From: JAAYJR01 sp964540755
GTDB lineage: Bacteria > Bacteroidota > Bacteroidia > Bacteroidales > Prolixibacteraceae
Assembly (NCBI GenBank): GCA_964540755.1
Contig: CAZIOB010000191.1
Coordinates: 1-64,000, forward strand
Direction: 5' to 3'
Length of the DNA stretch: 64,000 bases
The translations under genes and the position numbers were made by a program. Below the pieces are notes generated by a model. The model was not told where the DNA came from. It did no database searches and worked only from the letters and a program-made list of their open reading frames with translations. This document shows positions 9,504 to 18,365 of this stretch, piece by piece (the stretch's first letter is position 1; the number at the start of each line of letters is the position of its first letter).

Positions 9504-10410
9504 AAATTTTCTGGACAAAATATATCGGACGGCCTTGTACTTCCTTGAAAATACGGTAAACATATTCACCTATAAGCCCGAGAAAAGTTAGCTGCAGAGA
9601 ACCGAAAAAGCTAATTGCAAGGAAAACGGAAGACCAGCCAATGGGCGCCCATCCCAATGCCTTTGAAAGGATAGTATATACAATAGCTCCCAGGAATATT
9701 ATAATACCGATCATTCCCAGATACAAACATGCTTTCACAGGCCATTTCGAAAAAGAGTAGATTGCATCTGAAGCCATTTCAAACAATTTTTTCCGGCTCA
9801 TCTTCGCCTCCCCCTCAGGCCTGTCGGGCCGGTCGTACAGGATAAACTCATGATTGAATCCAATGAAGTTACGTATTCCCGGCATGTATCTGTTCCTTTC
9901 GGAAAACTGAAGAATGGCGCTGAGTGCTTTTTTGTTCAGGATACAAAAGTTACCTGTTTGGGCTACCTGCCGGCCTTCCGTCAGTTTATAAAAAATACGA
10001 TGAAAAATATTAATATAAATCCTTTTAGTAAATTTTTCATTCCTCGCCTCCCTGACTGCAGTCACAATGTCAGCGCCGGTAACCTTAATCTTATCGAATA
10101 ATACAGGCACAAGGTCAGGAGGATCCTGGAAATCACCATCCATAACCACAGTATATTCTCCCCTTGCGTAATCCAGTCCGGCAGTAAGAGCTGCCTGCAG
10201 TCCAAAGTTACGCGAAAGGGATATAATCATCAGTCTGCCATGCTTTTCCTTATACCTGATTAATTTTTCCAGGGTGGTATCTGTGCTTCCGTCATCAACA
10301 CAAACAACCTCAAAACTTTCTTTTGTGGTTTCCAAAGCAACAAAAAGTTCATCCAGCAGACGTTTAATCAGTTTCTCTTCATTAAGCAATGGAATAACAA
10401 CAGATATCAT
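9496..10410 (-). CDS. GT2 polyprenyl-phosphate glycosyltransferase
   Basis: A 304-residue DPM1/ArnC/GtrB-like enzyme that transfers a sugar from a nucleotide to a lipid phosphate at the inner membrane. It has the GT-A start VVIPLLNEE, VDDGSTD, and the metal-binding region MDGDFQDPPD. Two C-terminal membrane helices lie at roughly 230-290. It follows the Gfo/Idh gene after 12 bp and overlaps the GT-C gene by 8 bp, which suggests translational coupling and a donor-transferase pair. The sugar cannot be read from the sequence. Confidence 0.85.
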   Translation of the reverse strand: MISVVIPLLNEEKLIKRLLDELFVALETTKESFEVVCVDDGSTDTTLEKLIRYKEKHGRLMIISLSRNFGLQAALTAGLDYARGEYTVVMDGDFQDPPDLVPVLFDKIKVTGADIVTAVREARNEKFTKRIYINIFHRIFYKLTEGRQVAQTGNFCILNKKALSAILQFSERNRYMPGIRNFIGFNHEFILYDRPDRPEGEAKMSRKKLFEMASDAIYSFSKWPVKACLYLGMIGIIIFLGAIVYTILSKALGWAPIGWSSVFLAISFFGSLQLTFLGLIGEYVYRIFKEVQGRPIYFVQKIYE

Positions 10411-10422
10411 AACACTTGATTA

Positions 10423-11763
10423 TTATAGTTTATGCTGCGTCCCCGGGAGAGGAACAGGGAACTCCATATCAACAGGACCCATTTCATATTCGTCAGGACC
10501 CAGTTTCAGGGTGGAATTCATCATTTGTTCCCACGTAATTTTTTGTCCCGTATAAGCTGCCTCCCTTCCCATAATAGCTGTCAGCGTTGAGAGAGCAGTT
10601 CGTTCAGCTTCGACCACAGGTGTATGGCGGCGTATAGCAGTTACCATATCAATATGTTCCTGGACGTAAGGAGATATTTTTACAATTCCAGTTGACTGGC
10701 CTTCCCTGTTTTTAGGATATTCATATTGCCACTTAATGGTCCCGTCAAGATTATAGACAGTATTCTTACAGTTGGTGTAACCTTCTGTGCCCATAACCAT
10801 TTCGCCAAGAGAGTTAGCACATCCGTCAATCTGCCGGCTCATGCTATGGGAAAAAATCCCGTTTCCAAATTCAAAATCAATACTGAAGAAATCATACTGA
10901 TCACCTGTGAGCCTGCGCGCCCTGCCCCCAAATCCAATGGCGCTTTCAGGTGTACGCCCCAGGAACCAGTTCACAATATCAATATTATGGACATGCGTAT
11001 CAAGAATATGGTCACCGCTCAGCCAGCAAAAATTATTCCAGTTACGGATCATATATTCCATATCACTCCAACCTTCTTCCCTTGTCCTGAACCATACGTG
11101 TGACTGCAGCCACCATGCCTTTGCAGAAGTAATTTCTCCAATTGCTCCCGATGCTACCTGCCTGTATGTCTCCAGATAATCACGCTGGTGGCGCCTCTGA
11201 GTACCGGTAACCACTGTCAGTCCCATATTCTCAGCCTTTCTTGATGTAGCAATTATTTGTCGTGCTCCCACCGGATCCACGGCAGCAGGTTTTTCCATAA
11301 AAACATGTTTCTTTGCCTGTATTGCTGCATCGAACTGTGCAGGCCTGAATTGAGGAGGAGTTGCCAGTATAACAACATCCAGGTCTAAGTCGAGCAATTT
11401 CTTATATCCGTCGAACCCAACAAATAAATTATCTTTAGGCACAATCACACTCTGTTTTTCAAGCTTACTGTAACAGTCCTCTATCTTATCCTGAAAAACG
11501 TCGGCCAGAGCAACCAGTTCCAAATCATTGCCGGCTGCCAAAAAGTTGAGTGCAGCACCGGTTCCACGATTTCCACAGCCTATAAGCCCTGCCTTAAGTT
11601 TTTTTCCGTCCGGCGCTTTATCCAAAAGGGGTGGAAAATTATAATCAACTGATTTTCTTTTTTTACCACAAGAATTTAAAGCTGTTATCCCTGCCAGACC
11701 CGCGGCACCAATGAGAGCTGTCCTTTCCAGGAATATCCGTCTCGATAGTTGATCTCTTTCCAT
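10423..11763 (-). CDS. Tat-exported Gfo/Idh/MocA-family oxidoreductase
   Basis: A NAD(P)-dependent sugar-dehydrogenase-type protein. The N-terminus reads LSRRIFLERTALIGAAGL, a twin-arginine signal, and ends in a lipobox-like ALNSC, so a folded, membrane-anchored periplasmic enzyme is likely. The Rossmann motif AGLIGCGNRG and the signature FMEKPAAVDP follow. I start at the ATG at 11763, 13 bp after the upstream gene's stop. An ATG at 11796 in the same frame would overlap that gene by 20 bp. Secreted members of this family are common in Bacteroidetes and often act on glycans. The substrate is unknown, and the tetraheme neighbour hints at a redox link. Confidence 0.85.
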   Translation of the reverse strand: MERDQLSRRIFLERTALIGAAGLAGITALNSCGKKRKSVDYNFPPLLDKAPDGKKLKAGLIGCGNRGTGAALNFLAAGNDLELVALADVFQDKIEDCYSKLEKQSVIVPKDNLFVGFDGYKKLLDLDLDVVILATPPQFRPAQFDAAIQAKKHVFMEKPAAVDPVGARQIIATSRKAENMGLTVVTGTQRRHQRDYLETYRQVASGAIGEITSAKAWWLQSHVWFRTREEGWSDMEYMIRNWNNFCWLSGDHILDTHVHNIDIVNWFLGRTPESAIGFGGRARRLTGDQYDFFSIDFEFGNGIFSHSMSRQIDGCANSLGEMVMGTEGYTNCKNTVYNLDGTIKWQYEYPKNREGQSTGIVKISPYVQEHIDMVTAIRRHTPVVEAERTALSTLTAIMGREAAYTGQKITWEQMMNSTLKLGPDEYEMGPVDMEFPVPLPGTQHKL

Positions 11764-11776
11764 GGTATATAATTTT

Positions 11777-13297
11777 TTATTTTTTTTCATCTTCATTTAA
11801 AATATCGGTATCACATACTATCCTTATCCCGACATCATTGCAATCGGAATACCACCAGATACTCTTGGGAATCTGGGGATCAGTATCTTTCCATTCTTCG
11901 CTGCGCGTATGTTCACGGTCGGCTATGCGCAAATTTTTCGGGGTATCTTTAAATGATCCTCCTCTTATCACATGTTCCTGTCCGTCACGCGGTCCCCTTG
12001 GATTATTAATAACACCTTGGGGATATTTGGCATATGTCTGTAGATCGTAATAGTCAGAACAAAACTCTGCAACATTTCCCAGCATATTTTTAAGTCCGAA
12101 AGGATTGGGTTTGACTACAGAGGGAGGCTGGGTTCTCAGCGGACTGTTCTGCTGATAAATTACATAAGTATTTATTATTGATGTATCAGGACCGAAAATT
12201 TTATTGATAATGCCTTCATCTTCATAATCCCCAGGCGTACCCTCGAAAAAGTAGGGCCCATCCGTACCTGCTCTCGCGGCATATTCCCACTCAGCCTCTG
12301 TGGGAAGCCTGTATTTTTTGCCTGTCACTTCACTCAGCCAGCTGCAGAATGTCTGAGCTGCATGATGGGTCATTGTAATAGCCGGACGGTCACCCATACC
12401 CCACCCCTGGTCGGGCGCTCCCCATGGTGGTGTAGGACCGGTGATAGCATCAACTTCCTCTTCGGCATTTTGTACTCCTTCTTTTCTTCCCTGGGAAGAG
12501 GTAGCGCTAAAGAATGCAAAAAAGGATTCCCATGTCACTTCAACCTCTGACATCCAGAAATCATCTACTTTCACTTCCCGTACAGGCCCTTCATCAAGTT
12601 CTCTGTAACTTTCATCAGGCGGGCTGCCCATTTTAAAGTCGCCACCGGGTATAGCCTTCATATTAAATGAGACCGGCGTACCAGGTATCTGCTCGGTAAA
12701 ATCCTCAAATACAATTACCTCAGCCGCTTGTGTAAATAACTCCTTTGTCCCGTCAACAACCTCCTCCATGGTTAATCCTTCTATACCACGGTAATGGCCG
12801 ACATCCAGATGACATTTCAAACAGGATGTGCTTTTCGGATCAATAACATATTTTAAATGTGACTCTGCACCTAATTCATCCAAAGTAGAAGGAAATAAAT
12901 TAGTATGGCATTTTTTGCAGCCATCCTCATAAACAAATTTCCCGGCTGCTTCCAATGTCCTTTTAATTTCCCAGTCAATTTCATCAATATCCTTTGTAAC
13001 GAAAACATAAAGATCGTGGAAGCCATGATAGGCCTTCCTTGTTAAAAAATAGAAAGTCTTGTCCTCGGGCGGCAGATGGCAATCAACACACCGGGTGGAA
13101 AAACCACTGAAATTGTTATGATGCAGTGAGAGCTTCCATGATGCATCAGCCTCAGGATGAGCGTGACATAACATACAAAATTCATTAGTTGATGTATATG
13201 TAACTACTTTGTTAAAAAGAACAAAAAATAACACTACCGAAAGTCCCCCGGTAATAAACAGCAAGAAGTGCTTTTTTTGAATTTTTTTTTCAGACAT
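11777..13297 (-). CDS. Tetraheme NapC/NrfH-type cytochrome fused to SUMF1-like domain
   Basis: A 506-residue fusion. Residues 11-32 form one membrane anchor. Four CxxCH heme sites follow at 41-45, 70-74, 127-131 and 159-163, the layout of NapC/NrfH quinol dehydrogenases. From about 212 (AIPGGDFKMGS) to the end lies a formylglycine-generating-enzyme/SUMF1-like fold with RLPTEAEWEYAARAG, LGNVAEFCSDYYD and HVIRGGSFKD. The cysteines that true aerobic FGEs use near the GGS motif and following arginines are absent, so FGE activity is doubtful. The protein should pass quinol electrons to a periplasmic partner. It is the first gene of the run leading to the Gfo/Idh and glycosyltransferase genes. Confidence 0.85.
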   Translation of the reverse strand: MSEKKIQKKHFLLFITGGLSVVLFFVLFNKVVTYTSTNEFCMLCHAHPEADASWKLSLHHNNFSGFSTRCVDCHLPPEDKTFYFLTRKAYHGFHDLYVFVTKDIDEIDWEIKRTLEAAGKFVYEDGCKKCHTNLFPSTLDELGAESHLKYVIDPKSTSCLKCHLDVGHYRGIEGLTMEEVVDGTKELFTQAAEVIVFEDFTEQIPGTPVSFNMKAIPGGDFKMGSPPDESYRELDEGPVREVKVDDFWMSEVEVTWESFFAFFSATSSQGRKEGVQNAEEEVDAITGPTPPWGAPDQGWGMGDRPAITMTHHAAQTFCSWLSEVTGKKYRLPTEAEWEYAARAGTDGPYFFEGTPGDYEDEGIINKIFGPDTSIINTYVIYQQNSPLRTQPPSVVKPNPFGLKNMLGNVAEFCSDYYDLQTYAKYPQGVINNPRGPRDGQEHVIRGGSFKDTPKNLRIADREHTRSEEWKDTDPQIPKSIWWYSDCNDVGIRIVCDTDILNEDEKK

Positions 13298-13489
13298 TGT
13301 ATATTCTCTTTATAAGCAATTTTAATAACATATCCTTATCTGGTTATTAATACAAATAATACAAGCAGATTAATAACTACTTAATTTAAAATTAATATGT
13401 AAATTAAAATCCTGATTGACAATTTTTTAAATGAGATATAAAAATTTTAAAAAAAATACTTAAATTAAAATTAAAAACCTATTTTTGAA

Positions 13490-13497
13490 ACAAAAAT
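13490..13497 (+). promoter_or_regulatory. Candidate -7 element for the LamG regulator gene
   Basis: TATTTTTG (TAnnTTTG consensus) lies 51 bp before the ATG at 13548, in the 250-bp AT-rich divergent spacer. Confidence 0.4.
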
Positions 13498-13547
13498 AAT
13501 TTAAAATTAAGGACTGTATCATCTTCTGCCGAAAATATTTCATAGAT

Positions 13548-16061
13548 ATGAAAAACAAATTTTATAAAATAATAATTATAATAATTATCTTTTGTAATAT
13601 ATCTTACAGTGCAAGAGGAGCCGAATTCTCTGAAACTTCTTTTCTCATTGCGGAAATTAACTCTTCTAATCTTAGTAATACCAGGCTATGGGATTTTATT
13701 CAGTCAACAGGTTATACCGGGATTGAACTAAATGCCGTGCAAAAGGGAGAAAATGTTTACTTGACCGGATCATCCCGGAATTTCAGCGTCATTATAAACC
13801 GTCTTAAAAACATATATGATCATAATACTTTAAAAATAACTCCTGTTTTTATTAATTATAAAGGAGATATTTCCATACTGGATTCCATAATTGGAAATTC
13901 GTCAATCAGTTCATCAATATTCTATCTTCCAATCGGAGAGGCATGGCCTTCTTTAAAGTACCTTTTAGATTCAGATCGCAGGATCATCTTTTTTATCTCA
14001 GGGGATTCCCGGACCCCTGGCAGAGTTTTGCATCAAAGAGAAAATTATATTTTATACCAGTCAGCTTCAGGCATTAACAGCGAAAAAAACTTCCAGACAA
14101 AAAATAATTGTTTGAACCTGGAACTTATGATGATAGATAATTTCAATGACTTGCCTGTCGATGCACCTGACGGGAGCCAAAACCAGAATCTTGTCCCTGA
14201 TTACATAAATTTTCTCCTCGGGAAATGGGCTCACTTCGGAAAGAGGCCAAATTTCATTTTCGTTGGAAATGATATACTAAAATTAAGCTTCATTATATCC
14301 CAGCTAAAGTCATTTACCTATATAAAAGGGACTGTAATGGCATCAGAAAAAGTTCTCGAAAAGGTTTACTGGAGAAATCCTGAAACAAATTTTACCGGGG
14401 GCAGGTTTAGTTTTCCATACAGGGGCGGGGAGGAATTAACTTTGTCGCCTTTTGTGCCGGGGTACAAAATAATACCGGAACAAATTATCGTGACAGGGGA
14501 AATGGAGGTCCCGGAAAACTATAACATCATGGCCGTTCCACTGAAACTAAGCGAAAATCTGACAGCAAGTTTTAAGTTTAACGGATCGGTTAATAACGTA
14601 CTCTCACCATCCGATGATTTTCCCGGAAAAAATTTTTCATTCAGCCAGGACATTGAAAGAGGAACTTTATTAAAACTTCCTGAGAATTCAAGTATAAATC
14701 TTGGTTCACCTGATAAATATGGATTAAGAAACAGCAGTTTCTCAGTAAGTTGCTTTGTTAAATTCAATGAAATACTGGAATTCGGAGATAATGCTGTGCT
14801 TGGAAATTATGAGAATGAATACCGCAGGGGATTACATTTAATTCTACGTTCTGGACATCCTTATTTCGGACTTTGGTCAAATGATTATGTATCTAAAGAA
14901 AAACTTGAACCAAATGTATGGTATCACCTGGTATGGCGCTATATGGTTGAAACAGGCCAACAGGCTATCTTCCTGAATGGTAAGAATATTGGCAGCTCCG
15001 ATGGCCACCCTCCCTTTTTAGGGACAGGCGACATCCATCTTGGAAGTGCACTCTCACAGGGGGCGAGCCTGAGAGGATATATTGATGATCTTCATTTCTG
15101 GGATCGTCCATTGGGGACAGAAGAGATAAACAGGCTTGTTTTAAACGAAGACATATTCTTTGATACAGCTGGTGAATATCCGGTAAATTTTGCAAAATAT
15201 GGATATATAATTATAATTGCTATATCTCTTATAACAGGCAGCATATTATTGTTCCTGTTGCTGCGTCACAAAAAGAATACTTCAGTCAATCCCGCTAATA
15301 TTCCGGCTGCCGCTAAAAAAAATATTACTAACCAGATAAACCTTTTCGGAGGATTTAAAGCTATTGATAAGGATGGGAATGATATAACCAGCTTGTTCAC
15401 TCCAAAGATCAAAGAATTATTTCTTTTTACTCTTTTTATGTCCCTTAAAAATGAAACAGGTGCCTCGGTCAGGGAGGTAAATGAATGTCTCTGGCCCGGA
15501 CTGCCTGTTAAAAAAGTAAATAATAACAGGTCCGTCACCCTCAATAAACTCCGCAAAATACTAAATTATATATATGGAATAGAAATAATAACATCTAACG
15601 GCTTTCTAAGGACAGAATTTAAGGAACCATTTTTTTGCGATTACATTGAAGCCTATAAACTATGCCGGTTATCAAATGGATTAAATAAAAAGCAACTGGA
15701 AACATTTTTTATGTTGGTAAATAATGGCAGATTCCTGAAAGATACTGACTGGGACTGGCTTGATGAAACCCTTGGCTTTGTCGGTAATCAGGTAATAGAC
15801 AATCTCCTTAAACTTGCTTCAGTTTATAAAGATGAGAACAATTTCTCAAAGACAGATTCAATTGCAAAACGTATCCTGGAATATGACGATCTGAATGAAG
15901 AAGCTGTCTGGCTGCAAATATGGGCCCTCCTTCAAACAAAAAATGATTATCTGGCGAAATTCCATTTCGGGTCATTTGTTACCAAATATGAGGAATCGCT
16001 TGGGGAAACATTTCCCATGGACTATGACCGGTTTGTCACTCATTATTCTTATATTTTATAG
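13548..16061 (+). CDS. Membrane-spanning regulator: PLC-like, LamG, TM, winged helix, TPR
   Basis: An 837-residue protein with a signal peptide (1-25). Residues about 28-275 resemble a phosphatidylinositol-phospholipase-C-like barrel (LHQRENYILYQSAS, then GKRPNFIFVGND), apparently without a clear catalytic pair. Residues 385-525 form a LamG/jellyroll domain (VWYHLVWRY, GYIDDLHFWDRPL). Residues 552-573 are one membrane helix. The cytoplasmic part begins INLFGGFKAIDKDG and carries ECLWPGLPVKKVNNNRSVTL with LNKLRKIL, which fits the winged-helix DNA-binding domain of SARP/OmpR-like regulators. Residues 700-830 look like a BTAD-type TPR bundle. I infer a one-component sensor linking an extracytoplasmic ligand to transcription. 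The target is unknown. Confidence 0.7.
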   Translation: MKNKFYKIIIIIIIFCNISYSARGAEFSETSFLIAEINSSNLSNTRLWDFIQSTGYTGIELNAVQKGENVYLTGSSRNFSVIINRLKNIYDHNTLKITPVFINYKGDISILDSIIGNSSISSSIFYLPIGEAWPSLKYLLDSDRRIIFFISGDSRTPGRVLHQRENYILYQSASGINSEKNFQTKNNCLNLELMMIDNFNDLPVDAPDGSQNQNLVPDYINFLLGKWAHFGKRPNFIFVGNDILKLSFIISQLKSFTYIKGTVMASEKVLEKVYWRNPETNFTGGRFSFPYRGGEELTLSPFVPGYKIIPEQIIVTGEMEVPENYNIMAVPLKLSENLTASFKFNGSVNNVLSPSDDFPGKNFSFSQDIERGTLLKLPENSSINLGSPDKYGLRNSSFSVSCFVKFNEILEFGDNAVLGNYENEYRRGLHLILRSGHPYFGLWSNDYVSKEKLEPNVWYHLVWRYMVETGQQAIFLNGKNIGSSDGHPPFLGTGDIHLGSALSQGASLRGYIDDLHFWDRPLGTEEINRLVLNEDIFFDTAGEYPVNFAKYGYIIIIAISLITGSILLFLLLRHKKNTSVNPANIPAAAKKNITNQINLFGGFKAIDKDGNDITSLFTPKIKELFLFTLFMSLKNETGASVREVNECLWPGLPVKKVNNNRSVTLNKLRKILNYIYGIEIITSNGFLRTEFKEPFFCDYIEAYKLCRLSNGLNKKQLETFFMLVNNGRFLKDTDWDWLDETLGFVGNQVIDNLLKLASVYKDENNFSKTDSIAKRILEYDDLNEEAVWLQIWALLQTKNDYLAKFHFGSFVTKYEESLGETFPMDYDRFVTHYSYIL

Positions 16062-16073
16062 AAAATCAAAAAT

Positions 16074-16847
16074 ATGAATAATAAAAAATTTCCGGCCTTT
16101 AATGCAGTAGTGCTTGATCTTGACGGCGTAATAACTAAAACAGCAGCAACTCATACTAAAGCATGGAAAAAAATATTTGACGAATATTTAAAAAAACGGG
16201 AAGAGGAATATGGTGAGCCGTTCAGTGAATTCTCCCCGGAAGATTATCTTACTTTTGTTGACGGCAAACCACGTTACGAAGGAGTGGCCTCATTCCTTAA
16301 ATCCCGGGGTATAGAACTTCCATATGGCTCTCCTGATGACGGACCGGATGCTGAAACTGTTTGTGGTTTGGGCAACCGCAAAAACAAAACCTTCAGAAAA
16401 ATCCTTAAAAGGGAAGGAACGGAAGTGTATCCGTCAACGATGAGATTACTCAGGGAACTGAAAGAATATAATATTCCCCTTGCAGTTGCTTCATCAAGCA
16501 AGAATTGCAAGGCTATTCTCAAATCTGTTAATCTTTCCGGATTCTTTGATGCCAGGGTTGACGGTAACGTATTGGAAGAACTGGGACTTAAAGGCAAGCC
16601 GCAGCCCGACATGTTTACAAAATCCTGTGAACTGCTGGGGGCAAAACCTTCAAAATCAATTGTAGTGGAAGATGCAGCTTCCGGTGTTAAGGCCGGTTCG
16701 CAAGGCGGTTTCGGCCTGACTATTGGCGTAGCAAGAAAAGAAAATGCTGAAGAGCTGAAGCAAAACGGGGCCGATTATGTTGTGAAAGACATCAAAGAAA
16801 TAGATGGAATAAAAGGATTAAATGATCTTTTTAACATGTTTGCTTAA
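16074..16847 (+). CDS. HAD hydrolase, beta-phosphoglucomutase family
   Basis: A 257-residue HAD phosphotransferase. The catalytic motif LDLDGVITKT has nucleophile D15 and acid/base D17. VASSSKN is motif II, GKPQPDMF holds the lysine region, and VVEDAASGVKAG is motif IV. The long cap (about residues 30-115) fits the beta-phosphoglucomutase-like group that often accompanies disaccharide phosphorylases, though none is present nearby. It follows the LamG regulator after 12 bp and may be in its operon. The stop overlaps the convergent folK stop by a shared TTAA. Confidence 0.8.
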   Translation: MNNKKFPAFNAVVLDLDGVITKTAATHTKAWKKIFDEYLKKREEEYGEPFSEFSPEDYLTFVDGKPRYEGVASFLKSRGIELPYGSPDDGPDAETVCGLGNRKNKTFRKILKREGTEVYPSTMRLLRELKEYNIPLAVASSSKNCKAILKSVNLSGFFDARVDGNVLEELGLKGKPQPDMFTKSCELLGAKPSKSIVVEDAASGVKAGSQGGFGLTIGVARKENAEELKQNGADYVVKDIKEIDGIKGLNDLFNMFA

Positions 16848-17230
16848 AGTTTTTCTGATATTTCATTGATGCTTCTTCGGACAAATTCCCTATTGTAATA
16901 GTCTGAATCAATGATTCTGCCATTCCATACTATCAGATCAAGATCTATAGTCCGTGGTCCGGATTTAGGCGCAGAACGATCGCGTCCCAGCCTGTCTTCG
17001 ATCTCTTTAAGAATTTTAATAAGCTCATCCTGCTTCAGGTGAGTTTCAGCCATTACTGCCCCGTTAGTAAAATCGGGCTGGTCGGCAATCCCGACAGGTC
17101 TGGTTTTTATAAATGAAGAAACCCTTATGACCTTCACTGCCTTTTCCAACAGTTCCATCATGGCTTTAATATTATGTTCCGGATCAATATTGGAACCAAT
17201 GCCAATTAATGCAATATTACGATTAGTCAT
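16844..17230 (-). CDS. folK: HPPK, 6-hydroxymethyl-dihydropterin pyrophosphokinase
   Basis: Catalyses ATP-dependent pyrophosphorylation of 6-hydroxymethyl-dihydropterin in folate synthesis. It shows IGIGSNIDPEHN, the RPVGIADQPDFTN loop and the GPRTIDLDLI signature. At 128 residues it is shorter than the usual 155-160, ending soon after the REFVRR segment. It is the last gene of a run ribE, SDR, folB, folK, 35 bp after folB. Confidence 0.92.
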   Translation of the reverse strand: MTNRNIALIGIGSNIDPEHNIKAMMELLEKAVKVIRVSSFIKTRPVGIADQPDFTNGAVMAETHLKQDELIKILKEIEDRLGRDRSAPKSGPRTIDLDLIVWNGRIIDSDYYNREFVRRSINEISEKL

Positions 17231-17265
17231 TGCCCCCGTATCTTACCTTTTTAAGATTACAAATG

Positions 17266-17637
17266 CTATTTCCTTTTTTCCATTACCAATGAAACTGATT
17301 CAGCAAACCTCAGGGCGCCGGGTTTATCCACCTCCACACGTGCATACTTTACTCTGTTCTCCTTAATTAGAAGATCCAAAATTTTTACGGTTAGCACTTC
17401 AAGCAGTTTAAACCGGCCCTCCTCTACCATTTTAATCACTTTTTTCGTAATAATCCTATAGTCTGCTATGTCTAAAGGCTCATCAGATGCCATAGCTCTC
17501 CCCGGGATATCTGTCTCAATTTCAAAATTGATAAGCACATCCTGTTTTTTCTCCAGCTCATCCGGATTAAACCCTATATAAGTTCTGAGCAGTAAATTTT
17601 TTACCCTGATCTTCATTCCGGATATCTCATTGTTCAT
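17266..17637 (-). CDS. folB: Dihydroneopterin aldolase/epimerase family
   Basis: A FolB/FolX tunnelling-fold protein of 123 residues. It has the opening IRVKNLLLRTYIGFNPDELEKKQ, DIADYRIITKKV, and the E-rich strand LLEVLTVKI typical of the family. FolB cleaves dihydroneopterin, while FolX epimerises the triphosphate or monapterin form, and sequence alone does not separate them here. It overlaps the SDR gene by 11 bp, which suggests translational coupling. The neighbour folK favours the FolB role and the reductase neighbour leaves FolX possible. Confidence 0.85.
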   Translation of the reverse strand: MNNEISGMKIRVKNLLLRTYIGFNPDELEKKQDVLINFEIETDIPGRAMASDEPLDIADYRIITKKVIKMVEEGRFKLLEVLTVKILDLLIKENRVKYARVEVDKPGALRFAESVSLVMEKRK

Positions 17638-18358
17638 TTCTATCTAAATTTTCACCCCCGTCAGCAAAAAGCAACTGACCGGTAATATATTCATTATCAA
17701 GTATATAATCTAAGCTTTTCAAAACATCTTCAGGACTCCCGGGGCGTTTCATTGGTATCTTTTCCGCCAATTTCCATAAGTAATCCTCTCCCTTTCCCTC
17801 AGGAGGCAATGTTAGTCCGGGTGCAATAGCATTTACCCTTATATCCGGGGCAAATTCAAGAGCGGCCATTTTAGTCAGTTCCCACAAACCTTTTTTTGAT
17901 AGTGAATAAGCGGCATAATCAGATCTGTTTTTGGTAATCCTTGTATCTGTGAAATTTACTATGTTACCCTTTTTAAAATACCTTGCAAAGTCTCTTATAA
18001 GAAAGAACGGAGCCTTTAAATTCACAATAAACTGCCTGTCAAACAATTCATAATCAGTATCATGAATATAACCGCTGTCAAAAACTGATGCGTTATTAAC
18101 CAGCAGGCTGATTTGGCGCATCTCTTCAGATGCTCCTGGAATCAGGGTCCCCAACTCAATTTCACTTGTCAGGTCGGCTTTTATGATGATAAATCTCTGG
18201 CGTGGATGTTTTTTGCTTAATGAATCTGTTAATTCCCGGGCATGCTTTTCCGACCGGTTATAGTGTATTACAAGATCCCATCCTTTTGATGCCAGGTGTT
18301 CTGCAACAGCTTTGCCGATCCGCTTTGATGATCCCGTTATTAAAGCAGCTGAATTCAT
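17627..18358 (-). CDS. SDR, pteridine-reductase/FolM-like
   Basis: A short-chain dehydrogenase of 243 residues. The nucleotide motif is TGSSKRIG, with the TGxxxRxG spacing typical of pteridine reductases and FolM. LVNNASVFDSG and the Y-x3-K catalytic pair in YAAYSLSKKG follow. I start at the ATG at 18358, 7 bp after the ribE stop; the open frame continues to 18406 inside ribE. Its place between ribE and folB/folK suggests NADPH-dependent reduction of a dihydropterin, either dihydromonapterin as in FolM or dihydrofolate. That role is inferred. Confidence 0.75.
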   Translation of the reverse strand: MNSAALITGSSKRIGKAVAEHLASKGWDLVIHYNRSEKHARELTDSLSKKHPRQRFIIIKADLTSEIELGTLIPGASEEMRQISLLVNNASVFDSGYIHDTDYELFDRQFIVNLKAPFFLIRDFARYFKKGNIVNFTDTRITKNRSDYAAYSLSKKGLWELTKMAALEFAPDIRVNAIAPGLTLPPEGKGEDYLWKLAEKIPMKRPGSPEDVLKSLDYILDNEYITGQLLFADGGENLDRNEQ

Positions 18359-18365
18359 TGGCCGT

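Noticed and set aside
11777..13297. SUMF1 domain as the activator of the sulfatase at 25.4 kb
   Set aside because: The FGE catalytic cysteines are absent, and anaerobic Bacteroidetes usually mature sulfatases with a radical-SAM enzyme.
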